A DNA stretch of 64,000 nt from Acidovorax sp. A1169 (GTDB taxonomy: Bacteria; Pseudomonadota; Gammaproteobacteria; Burkholderiales; Burkholderiaceae_C), in contig NZ_JAUZDX010000002.1 of the NCBI RefSeq assembly GCF_030704685.1, forward strand, positions 496,001 through 560,000. The letters run 5' to 3'. The notes below the pieces were generated by a model. The model saw only the letters and a list, made by a program, of their open reading frames with translations, did not search any database and was not told where the DNA came from. The translations under genes were made by a program, and so were the position numbers. Below are positions 52,589 through 60,732 of this stretch, piece by piece (position 1 is the first letter of the stretch; each line of letters opens with the position of its first letter).

Positions 52589-53848
52589 TCAGGAAAGCAG
52601 GTCTTTGAGCGTGCGCGCAATCACCTTGGTCGCACGGCGCAGGTCTTCCAGGTCCAGGCGCTCGTCGGCGCGCTTGGCATGCGATTCGAGCACGGTGCGC
52701 GGGCCGGCGCCGTAAATCACGCCGGGGATGCCGCGCTCCACGTACAGGCGCACGTCGGTGTAAAGGGGGGTGCCCAGGGCGGGCACGGGCTCGCCCAGCA
52801 GCTCTTGCGCGTGCTTCTGGATGGCATCGACCAGCGGCTTGTTGCCGGCCAGCGGCGTCATGGCGTTGGCCAGCAGCAGGCGGCGGATGTCCACCGAGAT
52901 GCCGGTGCGCTCGCTGGCGGCCTGCTCGATCACGCGGCGGATGTTGGCTTCCACCTCCGCCGGGTTCTCTTCGGGGATCATGCGGCGGTCGAGCTTGAAC
53001 GTGACCTTGCCGGGTACCACGTTGGTGTTGGTGCCACCCTCGATGCGGCCCACGTTGAGGTAGGGGTGCTTGATGCCGGCCACGTTGGAGGTGACCTTCA
53101 GATACTCCTGGTTCTGCGCGTACAGCGCGTTCAGAATGTGCACGGCGCCCTGCAGTGCGTCCACGCCGGTGTGGGGCACGGCGGCATGGGCCATCTTGCC
53201 GTGCACCGTCACTTCCATCTGCAGGCAGCCGTTGTGGGCGGTGACCACCTCGTACGAGAAGCCGGCCGCGATCATCAGGTCGGGCTTGGTCAGGCCCTTC
53301 TGCAGCAGCCAGCCGGGGCCGAGTTCGCCGCCAAACTCTTCGTCGTAGGTGAAATGCAGTTCCACCGCGCCATGGCTGGGCTTGGCCACGGCCTCCAGAG
53401 CGCGCAGCGCAAAGGTGAAGCTGGCGAAGTCGCTCTTGCTCACGGCGGTGGCGCGGCCGTACATCTTGCCGTCCACGATCTCGGCGCCGTAGGGGTCGTG
53501 CGTCCAGCCTTCGCCGGGGGGCACCACGTCGCCGTGGGCGTTCAGGGCGATGGTGGGGCCCTTGCTGTCACTGCTGCCGAACTTGCGGCGCACGATCAGG
53601 TTGGTGATGGACTCCATGCCGTAGGCCTGCACGTCGGCGGCGGGCACGGCGTGCTTCTCGGCCTCATAGCCAAAGTCCTTGAGCAGCTCGGCCGTGCGCT
53701 CGGCGTGGGGCGCGTTGTTGCCGGGCGGCGTGTCGGTGGGCACGCGCACCAGCGCCTGCATGAAGTGCACCTCCTCGTCGAAGTGCTGGTCGATCCACGC
53801 ATCCAGGGCGCTGTAGGTGGAGGTCAGTGGAGCGGTGGTGGCGGTCAT
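52589..53848 (-). CDS. M20 (ArgE/DapE) family metallohydrolase
   Basis: A 419-residue peptidase M20 relative. LNAHGDVVPPG supplies the first zinc histidine and FTYDEEFGGELG the catalytic glutamate pair. GCLQMEVTVHGKMAHAAVPHTG marks the dimerisation domain. The block normally reading GRGxxDMKG is GRATAVSKSDFASF, lacking the bridging aspartate at its usual place. Its start overlaps the fusion gene (ATGA at 53845-53848), so it is the last gene of the GntR-puuE operon. It may deacylate or hydrolyse a ureide intermediate. Confidence 0.85.
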   Translation of the reverse strand: MTATTAPLTSTYSALDAWIDQHFDEEVHFMQALVRVPTDTPPGNNAPHAERTAELLKDFGYEAEKHAVPAADVQAYGMESITNLIVRRKFGSSDSKGPTIALNAHGDVVPPGEGWTHDPYGAEIVDGKMYGRATAVSKSDFASFTFALRALEAVAKPSHGAVELHFTYDEEFGGELGPGWLLQKGLTKPDLMIAAGFSYEVVTAHNGCLQMEVTVHGKMAHAAVPHTGVDALQGAVHILNALYAQNQEYLKVTSNVAGIKHPYLNVGRIEGGTNTNVVPGKVTFKLDRRMIPEENPAEVEANIRRVIEQAASERTGISVDIRRLLLANAMTPLAGNKPLVDAIQKHAQELLGEPVPALGTPLYTDVRLYVERGIPGVIYGAGPRTVLESHAKRADERLDLEDLRRATKVIARTLKDLLS

Positions 53849-55629
53849 GCGGGGGTTTCCTCGGCGATCTGGTTCAGGACATGCGTGAAGGCGTCCACGG
53901 CCAGCTGCATGTCGTTGTTGGTGGTGGATTCGAGCGGGTTGTGGCTGATGCCGGCGTTGAGCCCGCGCACGAAGAGCATGGCCTGCGGCATGATCTCGTG
54001 CAGCTTCATCGCATCATGCCCGGCGCCGCTGGGCATGCGGAACACGGGCACGCCCAGGGCGTCCACGGCGCGTTCCCAGCGGTGCTGCCAGGCGGCGGCG
54101 CTGGGGGCGGCGGCGGCGCGCATCGATTCTTCCAGCGTGTAGCGCATGCCGCGGCGCGCGGCGATCTGGCCCAGCTGGTCGAGCACGTCTTTCACCAGCG
54201 CATCGCGCTGCGGGTCGGTGGGGGCGCGCAGGTCCAGGCTGAACTGGCAGCGGCCCGGCACCACGTTGATGGAGCCGCCGGGCACGTTCAGCAGGCCGAT
54301 GGTGCCCACCGAGTCGCCGTCCTTGGCGGCGCGCTGCTCGATGTACAGGGCCAGCTCGGCCACGGCCACGGCGGCGTCGCGGCGGCGGTCCATGGGGGTG
54401 GTGCCGGCGTGGCTGGCCATGCCGATCATCTCGCCGATGTAGCGCACGCCGCCGTTGATGGAGGTGACCACTCCCAGGGGCAGGTCCAGCTCGTTGAGCA
54501 CCGGGCCCTGCTCGATGTGCACCTCGATGAAGCCCAGGTACTGCGCGGCGTCGCGCTGCAGCTTGGGGATGTCGTCTATGCACAGGCCGGCATGCTCCAT
54601 GGCGGCGCGCATGGTCACGCCGTCGGCGTCCTTCTGGTCCAGCCAGGCGGGGTTGAAGTGGCCGATCAGCGCGCCCGAGCCCAGGAAGGTGGCCTTGTAG
54701 CGCTGGCCTTCCTCCTCGGCAAAGCCGATGACCTCGATGCCGAAGGGCAGGCGCTTGCCGACGCGGTGCAGCTCGCGCACGCAGGCCATGGGCACGAAGA
54801 TGCCCAGGCGCCCGTCGTACTTGCCGCCGTTGCGCACCGTGTCGTAGTGCGAGCCGGTCATCAGGTACTTGCCTTGCGCTGCACCGGCGGCCGGGTGGTA
54901 GCGGCCCACCACGTTGCCCACGGCGTCGATCTCGACCTCGTCGAAACCGCAATCGCGCATCCAGTGGCTGATGCGCTGGGCGCAGGCGCGGTGTGCGTCG
55001 GTGAGGTAGGTGACGGTGAGCTGACCCTTTTCGGCAAAGCCGGGGTCGGAGTGCTGGGCCAGGGTCTCCTGCCAGTCCCACACGTCGTTGCCCAGCACGG
55101 GCTCGGCGCCGAACTTGTCGTTCAGGCGGATCTCGGCGATACGGTGGATGTTGCGCAGCGCCTCGGCCAGCTCGAAGTCGGGGTGGTTGTCGAGCCGGCG
55201 CGCAAAGGTGGCGATGATCTCCTGCCGTGGCAGGCCCGCGCCGCGCGGCCCGCGCACTGCCAGGATGAAGGGGAAGCCGAAGCGCGTGTTGTAGTCCGCA
55301 TTGAGCTGCTGGATGCGCGCGAACTCTTCGGGCGTGCACTGGGCCAGGCCCGCCTTGCTCTGCTCGTTGGTCGACTCGGCCGTGAGGCTGTTGGCCACCA
55401 TGGCCTTGCCCGCGAGCTCGGGGTGGGCGCGTATCAGCGCCAGCTGCGCAGCCTGCGGCGCGGTGCGCACGGCGTGGGCCAGCGCATGGCGCAGGTGCGC
55501 CAGCGAGCGGAAGGGCCGCTGGGCCAGCGCCTGCTCTGCGATCCAGGGCGAGTGCTCGTACACGCCGTCCAGCCACTGCAGGGCATCGGCCGGGGTGGCG
55601 GCGTTGAGTTGGTCAAGGGTGAGTGCCAT
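53845..55629 (-). CDS. OHCU decarboxylase fused to allantoate amidohydrolase
   Basis: A 594-residue two-domain enzyme. Residues about 1-165 match 2-oxo-4-hydroxy-4-carboxy-5-ureidoimidazoline decarboxylase (UraD): LIRAHPELAGK and TRFGFPFILAVRG, with an active-site histidine. Residues about 185-594 match M20-type allantoate amidohydrolase (AllC/HydC): TGSHYDTVRNGGKYDGRLGI, GFAEEEGQRY and HIEQGPVLN. The fusion joins two non-consecutive steps of the urate-to-glyoxylate route. It is coupled to the M20 gene and lies 5 bases after puuE. Confidence 0.92.
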   Translation of the reverse strand: MALTLDQLNAATPADALQWLDGVYEHSPWIAEQALAQRPFRSLAHLRHALAHAVRTAPQAAQLALIRAHPELAGKAMVANSLTAESTNEQSKAGLAQCTPEEFARIQQLNADYNTRFGFPFILAVRGPRGAGLPRQEIIATFARRLDNHPDFELAEALRNIHRIAEIRLNDKFGAEPVLGNDVWDWQETLAQHSDPGFAEKGQLTVTYLTDAHRACAQRISHWMRDCGFDEVEIDAVGNVVGRYHPAAGAAQGKYLMTGSHYDTVRNGGKYDGRLGIFVPMACVRELHRVGKRLPFGIEVIGFAEEEGQRYKATFLGSGALIGHFNPAWLDQKDADGVTMRAAMEHAGLCIDDIPKLQRDAAQYLGFIEVHIEQGPVLNELDLPLGVVTSINGGVRYIGEMIGMASHAGTTPMDRRRDAAVAVAELALYIEQRAAKDGDSVGTIGLLNVPGGSINVVPGRCQFSLDLRAPTDPQRDALVKDVLDQLGQIAARRGMRYTLEESMRAAAAPSAAAWQHRWERAVDALGVPVFRMPSGAGHDAMKLHEIMPQAMLFVRGLNAGISHNPLESTTNNDMQLAVDAFTHVLNQIAEETPA

Positions 55630-55634
55630 GGTGG

Positions 55635-56615
55635 TCAGGCCTTGCTGTTGCTGCCGGCGACGGCGGCGGTGTCGTTGAAGGGGTGCACCTGGGCCCAGTG
55701 CCGCGCGATGTCCACGCGGCGCGCCACCCACACCTTGTCGTGCTGGGCGATGTGGTCCAGAAAGCGCTGCAGCGCCGTGATGCGGCCAGGGCGGCCGAGC
55801 AGGCGGCAGTGCATGCCGATGCTCATCATCTTGGGCGCGTTGTCGCCATCGGGGTCGCCTTCGGCGTACAGCGCGTCGAAGGTGTCCTTGAGGTACTGGT
55901 AGAACGGGTCGGCATGCGAGAAACCCTGGGGCAGGGCAAAGCGCATGTCGTTGCAGTCCAGCGTGTAGGGCACGATGAGCTGCGGCGCCACGCTGCCGTC
56001 GCTGCGCTGCACCTTCATCCAGAAGGGCAGGTCGTCGCCGTAGTAGTCGCTGTCGTACTCGAAGCCGCCGAAGTCGGCCACCAGGCGGTGGGTGTTGGGG
56101 CTGTCGCGGCCGGTGTACCAGCCGGTGGCGCGCTGGCCGGTCATGCGCTCGATGATGGCCATGGCCTCGGCCATGTGGGCGCGCTCCACCTCTTCGGGGA
56201 TGTGCTGGTAGTGGATCCACTTGAGGCCGTGGCAGGCGATCTCGTGGCCGGCCTGCACGAAGGCCTGGGTCAGCTCGGGGTGGCGCTGCAGCGCGCTCGA
56301 CACACCAAACACGGTGAGCGGCAGATTGCGTTTTTCAAACTCGCGAAGGATGCGCCACACGCCGGCACGCGAGCCGTATTCGTAGATGCCCTCCATGCTC
56401 ATGTGCCGCTCGGGGTAGCTGGCGGGGTTGAACATTTCCGACAGGAACTGCTCGGAGCCAGCGTCGCCATGCAGGGTGGCGTTTTCGCCGCCCTCTTCGT
56501 AGTTGAGCACGAACTGCACGGCAATGCGTGCCTGGCCGGGCCACTGCGCATGGGGCGGGTTGCGGCCGTAGCCGACGAGGTCGCGGGGGTAGGGTTGGGT
56601 GGCGTCGTAGATCAT
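55635..56615 (-). CDS. puuE: Allantoinase PuuE (polysaccharide deacetylase family)
   Basis: A 326-residue allantoinase of the carbohydrate esterase-4 type that hydrolyses allantoin to allantoate. Family motifs are visible: VQFVLNYEEGGENATLHGD, AGHEIACHGLKWIHYQ and TGWYTGRDSPNTHRL. The two glutamates replacing the deacetylase aspartates (NYEEGGE) are typical of PuuE. It lies between the GntR gene (4 bases) and the OHCU-AAH fusion. Confidence 0.94.
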   Translation of the reverse strand: MIYDATQPYPRDLVGYGRNPPHAQWPGQARIAVQFVLNYEEGGENATLHGDAGSEQFLSEMFNPASYPERHMSMEGIYEYGSRAGVWRILREFEKRNLPLTVFGVSSALQRHPELTQAFVQAGHEIACHGLKWIHYQHIPEEVERAHMAEAMAIIERMTGQRATGWYTGRDSPNTHRLVADFGGFEYDSDYYGDDLPFWMKVQRSDGSVAPQLIVPYTLDCNDMRFALPQGFSHADPFYQYLKDTFDALYAEGDPDGDNAPKMMSIGMHCRLLGRPGRITALQRFLDHIAQHDKVWVARRVDIARHWAQVHPFNDTAAVAGSNSKA

Positions 56616-56619
56616 GGTG

Positions 56620-57309
56620 TCAGTGGACTTGCGAAGCGGTCACGGGGGCGAGCGCCATGGCCAGGTCGCTGGCGGGGCGCTTGCGGTCGAAGGTCAGGCT
56701 GGCCTCGACATGTTCGAGGTGCGACTGCATGAGGGCCACGGCATGGTCTTCGTTGCGCGCGGCCAGGGCCGTCACGATCTCGCCATGCTCTTCGTGCGAA
56801 TGCTCGGCGGCGCTGGCCGACTGGTACATCAGCGTGATCAGCGCGCAGCGCGAGATCAGGTCGCCCAGCAGGTGGGCAAGCACCTCGTTGCCCATGAGCT
56901 CGGCCATGCGCACGTGGAAGTCGCCCAGCAGCTCGGTGCGGCTGCTGGCATCGGCCGTGCCCATGGCCGCCTTCTCGCTGGCCACGTGGGCGCGCAGGGC
57001 CTTGATCTTGGCGGGCGTGACGCTGCGCACGAAGGCGCGGGTCATCTCGGTCTCCAGCATGCGGCGCACGGCGAACACCTGGCGCGCCTCTTCGACCGAG
57101 GGGGTGGAGACGAAGGCGCCGCGCGCGGGCTCCAGCGTGACGAGCTTGTTCTGCGCCATCTGGAACAGCGCCTGGCGAACCAGCGTGCGCGATACGCCAA
57201 AATGGTCGGCAAGCTTCTGCTCGGCGAGCTTGGTGCCCGGCTGCAGGCGGTGTTCAACGATGGCGCGGGTCAACGCCTCGACGATGGCACTGGTGGATGA
57301 AGATTCCAT
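56620..57309 (-). CDS. GntR-family regulator of the ureide genes
   Basis: A 229-residue FCD-type GntR protein. The winged helix (KLAEQKLADHFGVSRTLVRQALFQMAQNKLVTLEPARGAFV) is followed by a helical ligand domain with histidines (LLGDFHVRMAELMGN, SHEEHGEIV). It heads the operon to puuE, the fusion and the M20 gene, and an 18-base palindrome (57334-57351) lies 24 bases upstream. It probably represses these and other purine genes by binding that palindrome and its copies. Confidence 0.88.
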   Translation of the reverse strand: MESSSTSAIVEALTRAIVEHRLQPGTKLAEQKLADHFGVSRTLVRQALFQMAQNKLVTLEPARGAFVSTPSVEEARQVFAVRRMLETEMTRAFVRSVTPAKIKALRAHVASEKAAMGTADASSRTELLGDFHVRMAELMGNEVLAHLLGDLISRCALITLMYQSASAAEHSHEEHGEIVTALAARNEDHAVALMQSHLEHVEASLTFDRKRPASDLAMALAPVTASQVH

Positions 57310-57333
57310 GGCGACATGATAGGAGGATTGGCC

Positions 57334-57351
57334 AAAAGTGTATACACTTTT
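57334..57351. promoter_or_regulatory. GntR operator between the GntR and HIU hydrolase genes
   Basis: AAAAGTGTATACACTTTT is a perfect 18-base palindrome between divergent genes, 24 bases from the GntR start and about 48 from the HIU hydrolase start. The same site occurs at 31163-31180, with a half-site at 59236-59253. Confidence 0.82.
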
Positions 57352-57399
57352 AGTCTACAGGTCGCACTTTTACGGCCTCCATCCTTCAGGAGATTCCCT

Positions 57400-57750
57400 A
57401 TGGGCTTGAGCACACATGTTCTGGACACGATGCACGGCTGCCCCGCCGCCGGCATGGAAGTGGCCCTGTATTCCACCCATGGCGACGCCGCCACGCTGCT
57501 GCAGCGCCTGGTGCTCAACCACGACGGCCGCACCGATGCGCCGCTGTTCGACAACGCCAGCCTGCGCGCCGGCACCTACCGGCTGCGCTTTGACGTGGCG
57601 GGTTACTTCAAAGCCAAGGGCGTGCAGCTACCCGAGCCGAATTTTTTGAACCAGGTGAGCCTGGACTTCGGCATTGCGCACGAAGACCAGCATTACCACG
57701 TGCCGCTGCTGGTGAGCCCGTGGAGTTATTCCACGTACCGGGGTTCCTGA
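57400..57750 (+). CDS. 5-hydroxyisourate hydrolase (transthyretin-like)
   Basis: A 116-residue HIU hydrolase that converts 5-hydroxyisourate to OHCU. Family features are the N-terminal LSTHVLDT motif, the middle RLRFDVAGYF, and the C-terminal HVPLLVSPWSYSTYRGS with the invariant YRGS. The ATG at 57400 has CAGGAG upstream. It is a single gene under the divergent GntR operator, next to xdhC and puuD. It is convergent with the gene at 57764 and no terminator is seen between them. Confidence 0.96.
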   Translation: MGLSTHVLDTMHGCPAAGMEVALYSTHGDAATLLQRLVLNHDGRTDAPLFDNASLRAGTYRLRFDVAGYFKAKGVQLPEPNFLNQVSLDFGIAHEDQHYHVPLLVSPWSYSTYRGS

Positions 57751-57763
57751 TCCTCAGTGGGAA

Positions 57764-58315
57764 TCAGAGCTGGCCTTCGGTGAGGGTATCGAGTTGGAAC
57801 TTGCCGCTCTTGTCCCACAGCCAGGTTTCGGTGTAAGTCACCTTGCCCATGCGGGTGGGCACCGGGAAGGGGGCTGCGGCACGGATGGTGCGCTCGATCT
57901 CCTTGACCACTTCGGGCGCATGGCGCGGGGCGCGCAGCCAGTTCACCCGCGTGACCTTGCCGGTGCGGTCGATGTCCACCTCGATCACGCCGATGGCGTA
58001 CAACTGGGGTTGCAGCTTGCCCTTGAAGATGCGCTCGGCGTTCAGGCCGTAGAGGTGGGTGGCGCCGTCCTGCCGGTAGGCGCGGGGCGTGGCCGCCGCC
58101 GACGGGCGGGCCGAGCCCGCGGTGGCCGGCACAGGGCCCTTGACGCCCTGGATATCGGTACTGGTGGGAGGGCGGCTCTCTGGCGTGGCTGGTGCGGGTG
58201 CGGATTCGGGCGCAGACTTGCAGGCAGCGACCAGGGCGCCAACAGCGGCCATGATGCCCGCCAGCAGCCAGTGGCGGCCTTTGCCGGGGCGGTGATTGGG
58301 CGGAGTATCGGGCAT
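57764..58315 (-). CDS. TonB-C-terminal-like lipoprotein
   Basis: A 183-residue exported protein. The signal segment ends in a lipobox (AAVGALVAAC) and a proline-rich linker follows (SAPAPATPESRPPTS). The C-terminal domain (residues about 90-183) resembles the TonB energy-transducer domain: LYAIGVIEVDIDRTGKVTRVNWLRAPRHAPEVVKEI. No ExbB/ExbD gene is nearby. Start ATG 58313-58315, divergent from xdhC. Its role is unclear. Confidence 0.72.
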   Translation of the reverse strand: MPDTPPNHRPGKGRHWLLAGIMAAVGALVAACKSAPESAPAPATPESRPPTSTDIQGVKGPVPATAGSARPSAAATPRAYRQDGATHLYGLNAERIFKGKLQPQLYAIGVIEVDIDRTGKVTRVNWLRAPRHAPEVVKEIERTIRAAAPFPVPTRMGKVTYTETWLWDKSGKFQLDTLTEGQL

Positions 58316-58349
58316 GGTGGGCTGGTGGTGTAACGAAAGGACGGCGGCA

Positions 58350-59204
58350 GTGGAGAACTTGCGTTTGTTGCTGGAAGGCCTTGCAGCCGAACCGGCGTGT
58401 CTGGTGACAGTGGAGTCTACCCAAGGCTCCGTGCCGCGTGAATCGGGCGCGTGGATGGCCGTGTTCGCAGACAGGTTGGTGGGCACCATCGGCGGCGGCC
58501 ACCTGGAGCACCAGGCCATTGCCGAGGCGCGCCGCCGCCTGGCGGACCCTGGCGCCGCGAACGACTTGGCACCGATGCGCTTTGCACTGGGCCCGGCGCT
58601 CGGCCAGTGCTGCGGTGGCGTGGTGTACCTCGAATTCGAATGCGCGGCCGCGCAGGACGCGCCCGCTCTGGCTCGGCGCCTGACGGCCGACCTGTACCCC
58701 GTGGCCTTGTTCGGCGGCGGCCATGTGGGCCACTCCCTGGCCCGCACGCTGGCGCCGCTGCCCTTTGCGCTGACCTGGATCGACAGCCGCGACGGGATTT
58801 TTCCGGACACACTGCCCCTCAATGTGCACTGCGAGCATTCCGAGCCCGTGCAGATGGCCGTGCCCGCGCTGGCACCCGGCTCGCGCGTGCTCATCATGAG
58901 CTTCAGCCATGCCGAAGACCTGGACGTGGTGGCCGCGTGCCTCAAGCGCCAGCGCGAGCGCGGCGACCTGCCCTTCATCGGCCTCATCGGCAGCAAGACC
59001 AAGTGGGCCACCTTCACCAGCCGGCTCACGGCGCGGGGCTTCAGCCCGGGCGAGCTGGCGCATGTGACCTGCCCCATCGGCGTTCCGGGCATCCCCGGCA
59101 AGGAGCCCGAGGTGATTGCCGTGGCCGTGGCGGCACAGCTGTTGCAGTCGGTTGCCGCAGCCCAGGTTGTCGCAAATCCGCTGCAAGGGTATTCACAGGC
59201 CTGA
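58350..59204 (+). CDS. xdhC: Xanthine dehydrogenase accessory protein XdhC
   Basis: A 284-residue XdhC/CoxI-family protein that inserts sulfurated molybdenum cofactor into xanthine dehydrogenase. The N-terminal XdhC domain (ESTQGSVPRESGAWMAVF, GTIGGGHLEHQAIAEAR) and the C-terminal Rossmann part (LFGGGHVGHSLART, LIGSKTKWATFTSRL) are complete. I used the GTG at 58350-58352 with AGGA 9 bases before. xdhA and xdhB are not in the window. The next plus-strand gene is puuD. Confidence 0.9.
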   Translation: MENLRLLLEGLAAEPACLVTVESTQGSVPRESGAWMAVFADRLVGTIGGGHLEHQAIAEARRRLADPGAANDLAPMRFALGPALGQCCGGVVYLEFECAAAQDAPALARRLTADLYPVALFGGGHVGHSLARTLAPLPFALTWIDSRDGIFPDTLPLNVHCEHSEPVQMAVPALAPGSRVLIMSFSHAEDLDVVAACLKRQRERGDLPFIGLIGSKTKWATFTSRLTARGFSPGELAHVTCPIGVPGIPGKEPEVIAVAVAAQLLQSVAAAQVVANPLQGYSQA

Positions 59205-59235
59205 AAGGCCGGCGACAGGACTGGAATCGGGAACA

Positions 59236-59253
59236 ATTCCTGCATACACTTTC
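59236..59253. promoter_or_regulatory. GntR operator half-site before puuD
   Basis: ATTCCTGCATACACTTTC matches 11 of 18 positions of AAAAGTGTATACACTTTT, with the right half (ATACACTTT) intact. It lies about 170 bases before the puuD start and just beyond the xdhC stop. Confidence 0.45.
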
Positions 59254-59423
59254 ACACAGGATCCGAACCGGCCGTTTTGGCGTGGTTCGGGGCCTTTGGG
59301 TCGCAGCGGTGCCCCGGCAGACATTGCCAAGGTGCGCGACCCCATCTTCTGCTCAGAGCGCCCGCAGTGGTGAGCAGGTTGTACAGCGGTGTGTTCCCCC
59401 CACACCGCCAAGGTTGAGAAAAT

Positions 59424-60719
59424 ATGGAAAACTACCTTCTCGACTGGGCCAACCTGCTGCTGCGCTGGGTCCACGTCATAACCGCCATCGCCTGGGTTGG
59501 CTCGTCGTTCTACTTCGTCTTTCTGGACAGCAGCCTCACGCCGCCCGAAGACGAGGATTTGAAGAAGCAGGGCGTGAGCGGCGAGCTCTGGGCCGTGCAC
59601 GGCGGCGGGTTCTACCACCCGGTCAAGTTCGCCGTCTCTCCGCCCGAACTGCCCAGGCACCTGCATTGGTTCTATTGGGAAAGCTACAGCACCTGGCTCA
59701 GCGGCTTCGCGCTGTTCACCGTGTCCTACCTGTGGAGCGCGGGCACTTATCTGATCGACAAGTCGCGCATGGACTGGGCGCCGCCCGCAGCCATCGGCGC
59801 GGCGCTGGCCTTCCTGGTCGTGTTCTGGCTGCTGTACGACGGCATCTGCCGCATCTTCGGGCAAAAGAAAAACGGCGACGCCATCGTGGGCGGCCTGGTG
59901 CTGGTGCTGGTGTGCATCGCCTCGTGGCTTGCCTGCCACCTGTTCGCCGGGCGCGCGGCCTTTTTGCTGGTGGGCGCGATGATCGCCACCTCGATGAGCG
60001 CCAACGTGTTTTTCTGGATCATCCCTGGCCAGCGCACCGTGGTGCGCCAGATCCGCACCGGCCAGAACGTGGACCCGATCCACGGCAAGCGCGGCAAGCA
60101 GCGCAGCGTGCACAACACCTACTTCACGCTGCCGGTGATCTTTGCGATGCTGAGCAACCACTACAGCTTCACCTGGAGCCACCCGCAGAACTGGCTGGTG
60201 CTGATCATCATGATGTTCGCGGGCGCCGCCATCCGCCAGTTCTTCGTGATGCGCCATGGCTACAAGCTCGGCCGCAACCCGAACCCGCTGCCCTATGCGC
60301 TGGTGGGCGTGGTGGCCTTGGTGGGCGCCATTGTCTGGATGCGGCCCGCACCGGTACCAGCGCCTGTGGCTGTCGCCAAGCCGGTGGTGGTTGCAGCGCC
60401 TGCGGCCACCAGTGCTTCCACGGCCTCCCAGGCTGCGCCTGCTGCGGCAGCAGCAGCACCCGCTGCGGCCGGCGCGGGCGGCGACTTCGCCGCCGTGCAG
60501 ACGGTGCTCGAACAACGCTGCTACCTGTGCCATGGCGCCCAGGTGCAGATGAAGAACATGCGTCTGGATTCACCGGCCCTCGTCAAGCAGCACGCCCAGG
60601 CGGTCTACCAGCAGGCCGTGGTGCAAAAGCTCATGCCCATGAACAATGCCACGCAGATGACCGACGCCGAGCGCGCGCTGATCGGGCGCTGGTTCCAGGA
60701 CGGCGCGAAAGTGCCCTGA
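59424..60719 (+). CDS. puuD: Urate hydroxylase PuuD with cytochrome c domain
   Basis: A 431-residue inner-membrane protein that oxidises urate to 5-hydroxyisourate. About eight membrane segments lie in residues 1-300 (WVHVITAIAWVGSSFYFVFLD at the start, a PuuD signature). An Ala/Pro linker follows, and then a C-terminal cytochrome c domain with CYLCHG near residue 372. It uses haem electrons to the respiratory chain rather than O2 directly. The ATG at 59424 has AAGGTTGAG upstream. It replaces soluble uricase in this pathway. Confidence 0.94.
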   Translation: MENYLLDWANLLLRWVHVITAIAWVGSSFYFVFLDSSLTPPEDEDLKKQGVSGELWAVHGGGFYHPVKFAVSPPELPRHLHWFYWESYSTWLSGFALFTVSYLWSAGTYLIDKSRMDWAPPAAIGAALAFLVVFWLLYDGICRIFGQKKNGDAIVGGLVLVLVCIASWLACHLFAGRAAFLLVGAMIATSMSANVFFWIIPGQRTVVRQIRTGQNVDPIHGKRGKQRSVHNTYFTLPVIFAMLSNHYSFTWSHPQNWLVLIIMMFAGAAIRQFFVMRHGYKLGRNPNPLPYALVGVVALVGAIVWMRPAPVPAPVAVAKPVVVAAPAATSASTASQAAPAAAAAAPAAAGAGGDFAAVQTVLEQRCYLCHGAQVQMKNMRLDSPALVKQHAQAVYQQAVVQKLMPMNNATQMTDAERALIGRWFQDGAKVP

Positions 60720-60732
60720 TGCTGCGCTGAGT

